From an uncultured Eubacteriales bacterium (GTDB lineage: Bacteria; Bacillota; Clostridia; Oscillospirales; CAG-272): a DNA stretch of 64,000 bases. The notes under the pieces were generated by a model. The model saw only the letters and a program-made list of their open reading frames with translations, was not told the origin of the DNA and ran no database searches. The position numbers and the translations under genes are program-made. The stretch is taken from NCBI GenBank assembly GCA_948467545.1, contig CAOKER010000001.1:62001-126000 (forward strand), read 5' to 3'. Shown here one piece after another: positions 51,776 through 60,797 of this stretch; position 1 is the stretch's first letter; each line of letters starts with the position of its first letter.

Positions 51776-52750
51776 ATGTGTACTGCGGTAACTTATAAAA
51801 CAAAGGATTTTTATTTTGGAAGAACTCTTGATTATGATTTTTCATACGGAGACGAGGTGACGGTAACTCCGCGGAATTATCCGTTTCGATTCAGAGACGC
51901 AGGCTCTGTCGAAAGCCATTATGCCATGATAGGGATGGCTCATGTTATGGAAGATTATCCTCTTTATTATGATGCCGTCAACGAAAAGGGGCTTGGAATG
52001 GCCGGTCTGAATTTTCCCGGAAACGCATATTACCGTAGACCGGAGGAGGACAGGGACAATATATCCCAGTTTGAATTTATTCCGTGGGTACTCGGTAGGT
52101 GTACAACGGCAGCGGAAGCAAGAGATCTGATTGAAAAAATCAATCTCACGGATATTCCATTCCGTTCCGACATGCCTCTTGCTCAGCTGCACTGGATTAT
52201 TGCCGATAAAAATGAAGCGTTGACTGTTGAATCCGTAAAGGACGGTATCAAGGTTTATGACAATCCGGTGGGGGTACTTACGAATAACCCGCCGTTTGAC
52301 GAGCAGCTTTTCGGACTGAATAATTATATGCACCTGTCTCCGTTCCCTCCGCAGAATCATTTCTCGGAAAAGCTTGCTCTTACGGCATACAGCAGAGGCA
52401 TGGGTGCGCTCGGACTTCCGGGAGATCTGTCGTCGCAGTCGCGCTTCGTTAGAGCCTCGTTTGTTAAAATGAACTCTGTTTCCGGAGATTCGGAGGCTGA
52501 GAGCGTGAGCCAGTTCTTTCATATTTTAGGCGCAGTCGATCAGCAGAGAGGGTGCTGCGATATTGGAGACGGGAAGCTTGAAGTTACTTTGTATACCTCG
52601 TGCTGTAATGCGGATAAGGGAATTTATTATTATACCACGTATGACAATCATCAGATTACGGCGGTTGATATGAACAGGGAGAACCTTAACGGCGGCAGAC
52701 TTTCACGGTATCCGCTGATTTACGGAGAGCAGATCAGATTTCAGAACTGA
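51776..52750 (+). CDS. Choloylglycine hydrolase family protein (bile salt hydrolase / penicillin V acylase)
   Basis: A 324-residue Ntn hydrolase. The nucleophile is C2, freed by removing Met1. R16 and D19 (GRTLDYD), GLNFPGNAYY, TNNPPFDEQ and SRFVRASF give the remaining active-site positions seen in bile salt hydrolases. The length matches BSHs (316-338). BSHs cleave glycine or taurine from bile acids, while close relatives act on penicillin V or acyl-homoserine lactones. There is no signal peptide, so it is intracellular. Confidence 0.88.
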   Translation: MCTAVTYKTKDFYFGRTLDYDFSYGDEVTVTPRNYPFRFRDAGSVESHYAMIGMAHVMEDYPLYYDAVNEKGLGMAGLNFPGNAYYRRPEEDRDNISQFEFIPWVLGRCTTAAEARDLIEKINLTDIPFRSDMPLAQLHWIIADKNEALTVESVKDGIKVYDNPVGVLTNNPPFDEQLFGLNNYMHLSPFPPQNHFSEKLALTAYSRGMGALGLPGDLSSQSRFVRASFVKMNSVSGDSEAESVSQFFHILGAVDQQRGCCDIGDGKLEVTLYTSCCNADKGIYYYTTYDNHQITAVDMNRENLNGGRLSRYPLIYGEQIRFQN

Positions 52751-53234
52751 ATCCTCCTGTCGGTAAGTGAGGACAGAGCATAGCTGTTTAAATATTTATT
52801 CATTAATAATCATTAGTATTGCATTTTTTATAAAAACATGGTAAAATAACAAAGTATAAATCCCGTCGGCTGTACAGTAGGTCGGTGTGGATGATCCGTA
52901 CGTGTCAGTGCAGGCGGTTTGTATAGACGGATTTTGCGATATAGTTTGTGCAGTACAGATTGTGCGGAGGAGCCTATTGATTTTTAATTTTCGATTGCGA
53001 AATTATCGGGTAGGAGATTTGTTTTGCATACGAAGGATGTCATTGCGGCTCGCCGCGAAGAGGAATAACTTGATAGTTTACGCAAAGAGTGCGGAAAATT
53101 TTGATAGTTAAAAGGAATGCATAAAACGTGAAAAATATGTAAAGTGCGCACAAAATATGAGAATATGCAAAAGGAGTGCACGAAGACACGGGAGTTTGCA
53201 GAAGTGCGGAAAACTGTGAAAGTTTACAAAGGGT
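52751..53234. other. Intergenic stretch with degenerate quasi-repeats
   Basis: No gene is supported here. GAGTGCGGAAAATTTTGATA (from about 53087) recurs as GAAGTGCGGAAAACTGTGAA (about 53195), and GATAGTTTACGCAAAG and GAAAGTTTACAAAGG are similar. The last 150 bases are purine-rich and lead into the rlmN ribosome binding region (AAAGGG). Confidence 0.4.
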
Positions 53235-54287
53235 ATGGATTCTGATTTGAAAACAAAGCTTCTTGATATGGATATTGACGAACTCAAACGCTTTATCGCG
53301 GAAATCGGCGAGCCGGAATATCGGGCGAAGCAGATTATGAGCTGGCTTATTAGGGGCGCAGATATCTCTGAGATGACGAATCTGCCGCTTCGTCTAAGGG
53401 AAAGGCTTTCGGAAGTTGCTGAGACAGGGCTCCCTCGGATAAAGCGCAGACTTGTTTCAAAGCTTGACGGAACGGTAAAGTATCTGTTTATGCTGGAGGA
53501 CGGACAGTGTGTGGAGAGCGTCGTGATGCAGTATGAGCACGGAAGAAGCATATGTATATCCACGCAGGCAGGCTGCCGTATGGGCTGCCGTTTCTGTGCG
53601 TCGACGCTCGGCGGACTTGTAAGAAATCTCAGACCGTACGAAATACTCGGACAGGTGATTGCCGCTCAGCGTGACTGTAGTCGAAGAATCGACAGTATCG
53701 TGCTTATGGGAATCGGAGAGCCTCTTGATAATTACGATAATGTAATGAGGTTTCTGCATCTTGTCGGAAATCCCGGAGGACTGAATATCGGGTATAGACA
53801 TATATCTCTATCAACCTGCGGTCTTGCCGATAAAATCGAGCGTTTGTCGCATGAGGGCTATCCGGTTACGCTTTCGGTTTCGCTTCATGCGGTTTGCGAC
53901 AAAGAGCGCGACGAGCTTATGCCGGTTAATAAAAGCTATAATCTGGATAGGCTTCTCGGCACGTGCGCAAATTTTTTCAGAACCACCGGCAGACGTATTT
54001 CCTTTGAGTTTACTCTTATAGCCGGTAAAAATGATGACAGTCTGCATGCAGACAGGCTTGCGAAGCTTTTGAAAAGATATATGAGGGGCGCTCCGTTTCA
54101 TGTCAATCTTATCCCTGTTAATGCGGTGGAGGGAAAGGCATACAAAAAAAGTCCGCGCGCTTCACAGTTTCGGGACGAGCTGCTTCGGCTTGGTGTAAAC
54201 GCCACTGTCAGACGCCGCCTCGGTTCTGATATTAACGCTTCATGCGGTCAGCTTCGCAGGGAATATGCCGGTGAAATACCGACCTGA
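53235..54287 (+). CDS. rlmN: 23S rRNA A2503 / tRNA methyltransferase RlmN
   Basis: A 350-residue radical SAM enzyme. The cluster motif CRMGCRFC places cysteines at 114, 118 and 121; MGIGEPLDNYDNV and STCGL follow, and the methyl-carrying cysteine near the C-terminus is in NASCGQLR. It methylates A2503 of 23S rRNA. It heads the rlmN-PP2C-prkC group that usually continues the rsmB operon. Confidence 0.96.
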   Translation: MDSDLKTKLLDMDIDELKRFIAEIGEPEYRAKQIMSWLIRGADISEMTNLPLRLRERLSEVAETGLPRIKRRLVSKLDGTVKYLFMLEDGQCVESVVMQYEHGRSICISTQAGCRMGCRFCASTLGGLVRNLRPYEILGQVIAAQRDCSRRIDSIVLMGIGEPLDNYDNVMRFLHLVGNPGGLNIGYRHISLSTCGLADKIERLSHEGYPVTLSVSLHAVCDKERDELMPVNKSYNLDRLLGTCANFFRTTGRRISFEFTLIAGKNDDSLHADRLAKLLKRYMRGAPFHVNLIPVNAVEGKAYKKSPRASQFRDELLRLGVNATVRRRLGSDINASCGQLRREYAGEIPT

Positions 54288-54423
54288 CAAATATAGAGTA
54301 TCAAAGTGACATATACATATAAAGTACATATAAAAGGCAAGTGTAAAATTTGCGTGTGATTTATTTCGGAGGGGACGCACCGAAAAAAAGATTCCGTTTA
54401 TCGGAAGGGGATGCTTAAAAATT

Positions 54424-55497
54424 ATGTTTTTCTATGGATTAAGTGATGTCGGCCGACGTCGTCAGAACAATCAGGATTCTTTCGGATATTTAAAGATTGC
54501 CGATAATGCCGAGGTTTTTGTCGTATGCGACGGAATGGGTGGCGCAAACGGCGGAAATGTTGCAAGCGAGATGACGGTAAATGTTTTTACGGAATATCTT
54601 AAAAATTCACTCGGAAAATTTGTCGATTCAAAAAACAATCTTCTTGTTCTTCCCGATGATACGGACAGTCTCGGTCCTTATGCCACTACCGCTGAATTCA
54701 GTTTTTTGAAAGACAGCGAGAGGGCGCAGGACCTTGCCGCAGCTGCGAAAGAGAACGGATTGGACAACGGCGGCGAGATTTCCGAAGACGCGGAGAACAG
54801 CAATAATCAGAACGGCGAAAAGTCAGCGCGGGGCGTTTCAGGTTCGGCGTCGCGCAGTGACGGCGAAAACGAGTCTGACGTCAAGGTATGCGACGATGCC
54901 GATAATTACGAGGATACAAGCGTGCTTCAGAATCCGATATATACGCTTTTGAGTGAGGCTGTAGCGTCCGCCAATACCGAGGTTTACGAGCGTTCTAATA
55001 AGGATGAAGCGCTGAGCGGCATGGGAACAACGCTTGTGGCGGCGCTGATGATCGACAGCAAGCTTTATATTGCAAGCGTCGGCGACAGCAGGATTTATCT
55101 CTTCTGCGGAGGGGATATGGTTCAGCTTACGCATGACCACTCTTATGTTCAGTATCTTGTCGATATAGGACAGATTACACCCGAACAGGCTCTTACGAAT
55201 CCGTACAGAAATATTATCACGCGCGCTGTCGGAAATGAACGTACAATTGAAGCGGATACGGAATCGCTTCTTCTTACCACTTCACCGTCATATATTCTGC
55301 TGTGCAGCGACGGTCTTACAAACTACCTCGGAGCCTCGGATATACGGGACATCGTTTGGGACTACGGCGAAGAGGCAGGCGGCGGAGAGGATGAGGAAGC
55401 CGAGCTTAAAAGAAAGGTTGAAGGGCTTATAGATTCCGCAAACGAAGGCGGAGGCGGCGACAATATAACAGCTCTATTGATAAAATATACCGGATGA
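54424..55497 (+). CDS. PP2C-type Ser/Thr phosphatase with a long acidic insertion
   Basis: A 357-residue phosphatase opposing the PrkC kinase encoded next. Motifs are GRRRQNNQDSFG, CDGMGGANGG, SGMGTTLVAALM, SVGDSRIYLF, HSYVQYLVDIGQI, LLCSDGLTNYL and GGDNITALLIK. Family members have about 240-260 residues; the extra 100 (about residues 65-170) are a low-complexity acidic, Asn/Ser/Gly/Glu-rich stretch between the GMGG motif and the second helix. Confidence 0.94.
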   Translation: MFFYGLSDVGRRRQNNQDSFGYLKIADNAEVFVVCDGMGGANGGNVASEMTVNVFTEYLKNSLGKFVDSKNNLLVLPDDTDSLGPYATTAEFSFLKDSERAQDLAAAAKENGLDNGGEISEDAENSNNQNGEKSARGVSGSASRSDGENESDVKVCDDADNYEDTSVLQNPIYTLLSEAVASANTEVYERSNKDEALSGMGTTLVAALMIDSKLYIASVGDSRIYLFCGGDMVQLTHDHSYVQYLVDIGQITPEQALTNPYRNIITRAVGNERTIEADTESLLLTTSPSYILLCSDGLTNYLGASDIRDIVWDYGEEAGGGEDEEAELKRKVEGLIDSANEGGGGDNITALLIKYTG

Positions 55498-55589
55498 GTT
55501 TTTCGGTCACTTGAGACCGGATAACTTCCCAAATTCTGCGTCAGACCGAATCGCGGTCTGTTCAATTGATGAAAGGAAAGGTCATAGCT

Positions 55590-57320
55590 GTGGAGATATA
55601 TGACAAGTATGTCGGTCAGATTTTTGATCGGCGTTACAGGATTGTCAGAATTATTGGCATCGGCGGTATGGCGGTGGTATTCGAGGCGATTGACACTGTT
55701 ATGAAAAGGACTGTCGCTGTAAAAATGCTTAAGGATGAGATTGCAAACGACGCTCAGGCTGTAAAGCGGTTCGTAAACGAATCTAAGGCAGTGTCGATGC
55801 TGTCGCATCCCAACATAGTCAGCATATACGACGTATCGGTCAGAGAAGGCCGAAAATATATAGTTATGGAGCGGGTAGACGGAATCACACTCAAGAATTA
55901 TATGAATCAGAGAGGTCCGCTTCCGCCGAAAGAGATAATGAATTACTCGGCGCAGATTCTGCGTGCGCTCGAACATGCCCATTCAAAGGGAATAATACAC
56001 CGTGATATAAAACCGCAGAATATTATGCTGCTGAAGAACGGGAGAATCAAGGTTACGGATTTCGGAATTGCGAAAATGCCTAATGCAGAGACGATTACAA
56101 TGACGGACAAAGCGATTGGGACGGTTTACTATATCAGTCCCGAACAGGCGAGCGGAAAGCAGATTGATCCGCGCAGCGATATATATTCTCTCGGTGTTGT
56201 TATGTACGAAATGGCAACAGGAAAGCTGCCTTTTGTCGCTGACAGTCCGGTGTCGGTTGCGCTGATGCAGGTGAATGAACGGCCAAAGCCGCCGAGAGAG
56301 CTTTTGCCGGAAATTCCGGTCGGCGTGGAAGCAATGATTATGACGGCAATGGACAAAGATCCCGGCAAGCGTTTTCAAAGTGCGTCGGCTATGCTTCATT
56401 ATGTGCTGAAGCTCCGCGAGGATCCCGGATATAATTTCAGGGCGCACCATACGGGACAGGTCACCGCGCAGATACCGCGTACTAAAAATCATAAGAACGT
56501 GAAAAGGGGAAAGGGAAAAATGCCTCAGAAGCGTACTCCCAGACAGAGCCGTTCAATGTTTCCCATAATAGCCGGCGTGGTGTCGGCGTTTATTATAGTG
56601 CTTATAATAGCCGGCGTCAACGTCATAATGAACGTCGTCCGCAACAGCAATGAAAATAAGCCGATTACAGTTGATATTCCTCAGTTTGTAGGCAAGGTTT
56701 ACAACGATGAACTGAAAGCCTCTATTGAGGAGGAGGGGTATTTTTCGATAGAGCTGGTCGAGGAATACAATGAGGAGTATGAACCGGGGTATATAATTTC
56801 TCAGGATCCTGCGGCGGGTTCGCCGAGAAAGGTAAAAAAAGGAGAGCAGCTCGCTTCCGTCAAGCTTACTGTCAGTCACGGACTTGAAACGCTCACCCTC
56901 AACGATTATTCAATCGTGGAGTACAGAACAGCAAAGCTTGAGCTTGGAAAGCTCGGGCTTAAGGTAGAGGAATTTGGGGTGTACGACGATACCGTTCTGC
57001 AGTATTATACGATAAGGACGGAGCCGGAAGCGGGTACGGTTCTTTCACGCGGAGATACCGTCAAGCTTTTTTACAGTCTCGGTCCGGAGGTAGAATATGT
57101 GACGGTTCCATCGTTTATAGGTTATTCGGCTGATGAAGCAATTGAGGTACTTGATGAACTCGGTCTGACATACGGAAAAATTACATACGATTATACCGAC
57201 CTCTATGTAAAAGGAGAGATTTTTTCTCAGAGCAAAGCTGTCGGTTCCAAGGCGGCGGTAGGAAGCGAGATTGATTTTGTCGTATGTATCGGAAGTGAAT
57301 CCGAGCGGAACAAGCAGTAG
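55590..57320 (+). CDS. prkC: PrkC-type Ser/Thr kinase with PASTA domains
   Basis: 576 residues: an N-terminal kinase (GIGGMAVVFEA, catalytic lysine in VAVKML, HRDIKPQNIM, TDFGIAKM, and the TYPE-equivalent GTVYYISPEQA), a basic linker, a single membrane segment at about 325-350 (IIAGVVSAFIIVLIIAGVNV), and three PASTA domains that sense cell-wall muropeptides. GTG 55590 is chosen because AAAGGAAAGG ends 8 nt before it; ATG 55569 would put this site inside the gene. It ends the group and is followed by a terminator. Confidence 0.95.
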   Translation: MEIYDKYVGQIFDRRYRIVRIIGIGGMAVVFEAIDTVMKRTVAVKMLKDEIANDAQAVKRFVNESKAVSMLSHPNIVSIYDVSVREGRKYIVMERVDGITLKNYMNQRGPLPPKEIMNYSAQILRALEHAHSKGIIHRDIKPQNIMLLKNGRIKVTDFGIAKMPNAETITMTDKAIGTVYYISPEQASGKQIDPRSDIYSLGVVMYEMATGKLPFVADSPVSVALMQVNERPKPPRELLPEIPVGVEAMIMTAMDKDPGKRFQSASAMLHYVLKLREDPGYNFRAHHTGQVTAQIPRTKNHKNVKRGKGKMPQKRTPRQSRSMFPIIAGVVSAFIIVLIIAGVNVIMNVVRNSNENKPITVDIPQFVGKVYNDELKASIEEEGYFSIELVEEYNEEYEPGYIISQDPAAGSPRKVKKGEQLASVKLTVSHGLETLTLNDYSIVEYRTAKLELGKLGLKVEEFGVYDDTVLQYYTIRTEPEAGTVLSRGDTVKLFYSLGPEVEYVTVPSFIGYSADEAIEVLDELGLTYGKITYDYTDLYVKGEIFSQSKAVGSKAAVGSEIDFVVCIGSESERNKQ

Positions 57321-57369
57321 TTTTCCGGAAGGGAATTCGTACATCAGAAACGGATAATTGAATAAAAAA

Positions 57370-57410
57370 AATCCGGGGCTGCAGCTTTGCAGATGCCGGA
57401 TAAATGTGTT
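57370..57410 (+). terminator. Terminator after prkC
   Basis: ATCCGG and CCGGAT close a stem with an inner CTGCAGCTTTGCAG hairpin; TGTTTTTTT follows a few bases later. Confidence 0.65.
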
Positions 57411-57471
57411 TTTTTATTATGATATAACTTTGTGAAGACAAAATTAATATGATAAAAATATTATAAAACTG

Positions 57472-57500
57472 TTGATTTTTCGTAGGAATAGGTGTATAAT
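57472..57500 (+). promoter_or_regulatory. Promoter of the MATE leader and gene
   Basis: TTGATT (57472-57477), 17-base spacer, TATAAT (57495-57500). Transcription should start near 57507, giving a 160-nt leader before the MATE gene. Confidence 0.75.
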
Positions 57501-57540
57501 ATTTATTCAGTTGAAATAATCAACAATACATTCATCGTAT

Positions 57541-57638
57541 GACAGGCGTGCCGTAGCACCGGGATTTGTAAAAATCCTCTGTCAATGGAAGATGTCGGGT
57601 GAGCCCGGTTATTGCAAAAAGCAATAGCCGGGCTTTTT
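57541..57638 (+). promoter_or_regulatory. Structured leader with alternative pairings (riboswitch-like, class unknown)
   Basis: GACAG (57541-57545) and CTGTC (57579-57583) close a three-way junction holding two hairpins, GTGC-CGTA-GCAC and GGATTT-GTAA-AAATCC. Downstream, AGCCCGGTTATTGC (57602-57615) and GCAATAGCCGGGCT (57621-57634) form a terminator with a T run. ACCGGG (57558-57563), inside the junction, can instead pair with CCCGGT (57604-57609) of the terminator, so the two folds exclude each other. No known class matches from memory. Confidence 0.6.
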
Positions 57639-57667
57639 GCGTAAAGAATATGGCTAAGGAGAAAGAT

Positions 57668-58981
57668 ATGCAAAATAATCGGGTAAAAACTTTATTTCGG
57701 TATGTGTTTCCTGCCATCCTGACAAACACTTGTATTTTTTTGTTCACCATTATTGACGGTATTTTCGTTGGCCGAGGTGTTGGACAAAATGCGCTTGGAG
57801 CAGTTAACATCGCAATGCCGTTTGTAATGATTTCAACAGCACTTAATATGCTGACATCAATCGGCGGTGTTACAGTAGCCGCTATCCGTCTTGGAAGAAA
57901 AGACAAAGAGGGTGCAAATCAGGCATTTATGCATTCCTTTACCGTGAACTTTTTAATTTCGGCAGTCATTACCTTGCTCGGTTTGGTGTTTACTACGCCG
58001 CTTTGTCATATGCTCGGCGCAGACGAAATGTATTTGCCTATGGTAAAAGAATATATATTTTGGTGGGCACTGTTTGCCATTCCATCCGCACTCTCTGTAA
58101 ATTTTCAGAGTTTTTGCCGTAATGACGGTTCACCAATGCTTGTAGCTGTTGCAACTGCGGTCAGCACTGCGATAAACATTATTCTCGATTGGCTGTTTGT
58201 TTTCCCGCTAAGAATGGGTATTATGGGGGCGGCAATTGCAACGGGTATTTCCCAAACTGTTTCTTGGCTGATTGTTTTAATGCATTTTATACTTCGCAGA
58301 GGTGAATTGCGTATTCGTAAGTACAAGCCCGAAGCAAAGCTGTTCCGCAAAGTTATTTTCCGCGGACTTCCGGAAATGATTGCTCAATTTGCAACTCCCG
58401 TTACAACTATTTGTTTAAATCACGTTTTAATCGCAACACTTGCAGATGAGGGAGTAAATACATTTGCTGTAATTTCTTATGTATCTTCTTTTGCAATGTC
58501 CGTTCTGTTCGGAGCTTCTGAGGGTTTGCAGCCTTTATTCGGACAGACTTACGGTGCAAAGGAAGAAAAGGATTTGAAATTCTATCTGCGAAGCGGCATG
58601 ATTATTTCTGTTCTCGGCAGTGCAATTTGTATTGGCCTTGCTATCGGTTTTTCCCGTCCTATCAGTGTTCTGTTTGGTGCGGAGGGGAATATTATTGATG
58701 CTACCGCAAAATATATGCCACAGTATGCTTGGGCATTTGTGGTATCGGGCCTGAATACACTTATTTCCGCGTATTTCTATTCAACCAAACGCTCTGTTCA
58801 GGCAATAATCTTAAATATTTTGCGTAGCTTTGTTATAAATACAGCGGTTATTATTGGATTATCAGCAGCATTTGGCGCAGGTATTGTTTGGTACACATTT
58901 GGCATTTCCGAAGCTGTTGTACTTGTAATTGCATTTTTATTGCTTAAAATTTCGGAGAGAAACGGTATAGAATACAAATAA
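57668..58981 (+). CDS. MATE-family multidrug/cation exporter
   Basis: 437 residues and about 12 membrane segments. N-terminal FTIIDGIFVGRGVGQNALGA and the second-half SSFAMSVLFGASEGLQPLFG are the paired family signatures. MATE pumps expel drugs or metabolites using sodium or protons; the structured leader suggests that this one is induced by a small molecule. ATG 57668 follows AAGGAG by 7 nt. The frame remains open to 57599, but this part belongs to the terminator. Confidence 0.93.
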   Translation: MQNNRVKTLFRYVFPAILTNTCIFLFTIIDGIFVGRGVGQNALGAVNIAMPFVMISTALNMLTSIGGVTVAAIRLGRKDKEGANQAFMHSFTVNFLISAVITLLGLVFTTPLCHMLGADEMYLPMVKEYIFWWALFAIPSALSVNFQSFCRNDGSPMLVAVATAVSTAINIILDWLFVFPLRMGIMGAAIATGISQTVSWLIVLMHFILRRGELRIRKYKPEAKLFRKVIFRGLPEMIAQFATPVTTICLNHVLIATLADEGVNTFAVISYVSSFAMSVLFGASEGLQPLFGQTYGAKEEKDLKFYLRSGMIISVLGSAICIGLAIGFSRPISVLFGAEGNIIDATAKYMPQYAWAFVVSGLNTLISAYFYSTKRSVQAIILNILRSFVINTAVIIGLSAAFGAGIVWYTFGISEAVVLVIAFLLLKISERNGIEYK

Positions 58982-58998
58982 CATTAGCACACATTAGA

Positions 58999-59046
58999 AA
59001 AAATCCCCCTGCCGGTAAAACTAATACCTAATAGGAGGGATTTTAT
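58999..59046 (+). terminator. Terminator after the MATE gene
   Basis: AAAATCCCCCT and AGGAGGGATTTT pair across a loop containing GGTAAAACTAATACC, followed by ATTATAG. The rest of the gap to 59241 is without a gene. Confidence 0.65.
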
Positions 59047-59241
59047 TATAGAAATGAAAAGGCATATCATGTAAGAAAGACAAATTATAATAGATGAAAA
59101 GATATTATTATAAATGAAATAAAAGACGGGTATCGGTTACAAATTCTATGTAAACTGCTGTCTTCCCGATTGGTACTGCCAGAAAAATTTCCTGGTTTAC
59201 CGGTTTGCGGAGGCAGCGGCTGAAACTGTAAATTATATGTT

Positions 59242-60273
59242 TTATTTCGAAATAATCACGATTCTCTCAGGCTTTTTTAAGCGTACGGCCTTTAGCAAAG
59301 GATCAAAAAGCTGTGACAACGCGGAGAGATTATAGTCTGCGTTTCCGTATGTAAGCTTTGATACTGTTTTTTGAAAAGATTCGGAAAGCTGAGCATCCGA
59401 AAGAGGCCTTGTAAGCTCACAGAAAGAGTCAAAATCGCTTTTGCTTATAAGCAGAGAGCCTTCTTCTTTGTTTAAAAATGTACAAATCAGAGCGGATATA
59501 AGCATATATTTAAAGATGTTGTCGGAGAATTCCTCTCCGCCTTTTTGCGCAAGCAGAGCGCCGTAAAAGCATTTTCTTGAGTTTTCATCAAAGCTGCCGC
59601 AGAACATGTTTTCATATGTGAGATTCAGAAGGTATCTTCTGGTGTATTTGATTCCGCCGGTTACGCTGATTGACACCGCCGTGGGATATTCCGGCTCTTC
59701 CGTTATGACGTGCGGAAGGAACATAAGGTCATATTCCTTGATACTTTTGCGGCATTTTTCAATCGAAGCCTTATAAACGGGGCATTCTATTTCCGGCATG
59801 GTATGTTCAACCTTCGTGCAGATGCTGAGGGCTTCGTACTGGAGTGTTTTAAGCGCCTTGATGCCGCCTGCACGCATATCGCGGAGCTTGTTGATATTTA
59901 CCGACCTGAGCTTTTGAATTGCGGCTGAATGTTTTCCGAGCGAGATGAGATACGTATCGAGTGTAAATAGCAGAGAGCGAAGAAGCTCGTTTGATATTAC
60001 TGAGCTTGTATATTCGTCCGGAGCTTCTTCAAGCGTCGGAAGGTACTGTTCGATAACTTCCTTTAACAGCTCTGTCAGTGCACGGCGGAGCTTGGCGCAG
60101 TCTGTCTGTTTGAGCCTGCCTGTTTTAAGGCCTTCAGAAAGGATAGTTCTCGTGTAATCGCTGTACCGGATTCGATCTGCGTTCGGCGTTGTATCCTCGC
60201 ATTTTTCTATTTTTCTTTCTGTCATTTTTGATACCGGGTCCTTTAATGAAAAGACTTCCTTTCTTTTGAACAT
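59242..60273 (-). CDS. Unknown cytoplasmic protein, DUF6179-like
   Basis: A 343-residue helical protein with no signal or membrane segment. I think it belongs to the DUF6179 group of clostridial proteins, but from memory only. Landmarks are SNELLRSLLFTLDTYLI, SVTGGIKYTRRYLLNLTYEN and the C-terminal TYGNADYNLSALSQLFDPLL. The conserved-looking IECPVYKASIEKC part holds two cysteines. No catalytic signature is visible. It is monocistronic and divergent from the thrS leader. Starts at 60273 or, less likely, ATG 60225. Confidence 0.5.
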   Translation of the reverse strand: MFKRKEVFSLKDPVSKMTERKIEKCEDTTPNADRIRYSDYTRTILSEGLKTGRLKQTDCAKLRRALTELLKEVIEQYLPTLEEAPDEYTSSVISNELLRSLLFTLDTYLISLGKHSAAIQKLRSVNINKLRDMRAGGIKALKTLQYEALSICTKVEHTMPEIECPVYKASIEKCRKSIKEYDLMFLPHVITEEPEYPTAVSISVTGGIKYTRRYLLNLTYENMFCGSFDENSRKCFYGALLAQKGGEEFSDNIFKYMLISALICTFLNKEEGSLLISKSDFDSFCELTRPLSDAQLSESFQKTVSKLTYGNADYNLSALSQLFDPLLKAVRLKKPERIVIISK

Positions 60274-60390
60274 GAGCCATGTGCGGTTAAACGGAAACGG
60301 GGTGTATAAAACCGTTCGGTATGAAAATTATATATAGACAGCATGCATTTTTTGTCGAAATTTTTTACATTGATAAAAATAAAAAAAGTA

Positions 60391-60419
60391 TTGACAAACC
60401 CTTTTATTTATGATATACT
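60391..60419 (+). promoter_or_regulatory. Promoter of thrS
   Basis: TTGACA (60391-60396) and TATACT (60414-60419) with a 17-base spacer. The start should lie near 60426, leaving a long leader of about 370 nt that contains the T-box. Confidence 0.8.
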
Positions 60420-60539
60420 GCATGCAATGCTTATATAGTAGGGTAATTATATCCGAATAATATTATATTCTGTATTATTATATCATAATTTTGTGAATTT
60501 GTCAAGTCCGGTAAAAAAACGTCCGGACGAGCATATTTA

Positions 60540-60755
60540 TGCAGACATGCTTATCCTATTCCGTGTTTCAGAGAGCGGCCGGCGGTGGAAGAGCCGTACA
60601 CAGGGAGGTTTTGGTACCACTGCATTGCGAAAGTCTTATATTTGAAAGAGTAAAATGCTCGGGTGGAACCGTGCGGAGCTTGTGCTGCCGATGCAGTATT
60701 TTGTAATATCCGTACCCCGAACGGCCTTAATCGGTCAGTTCGGGGTGTTTTTTGT
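60540..60755 (+). promoter_or_regulatory. T-box leader controlling thrS
   Basis: The T-box sequence GGGTGGAACCGTG (60661-60673) is followed by a terminator (CCCCGAAC at 60715 with GTTCGGGG, then TTTTTTG). Upstream AGAGAGC and GGCGGTGGAAGAGCC fit stem I. ACC or ACT near 60616-60621 can serve as a threonine specifier. TGGA in the T-box pairs with a tRNA 3' end whose discriminator is U, as in many Gram-positive tRNA-Thr. Uncharged tRNA-Thr would favour antitermination. Confidence 0.88.
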
Positions 60756-60797
60756 TTTTGTACGGCTAACCTTATATTACGAAAGGAATGATTTTTT

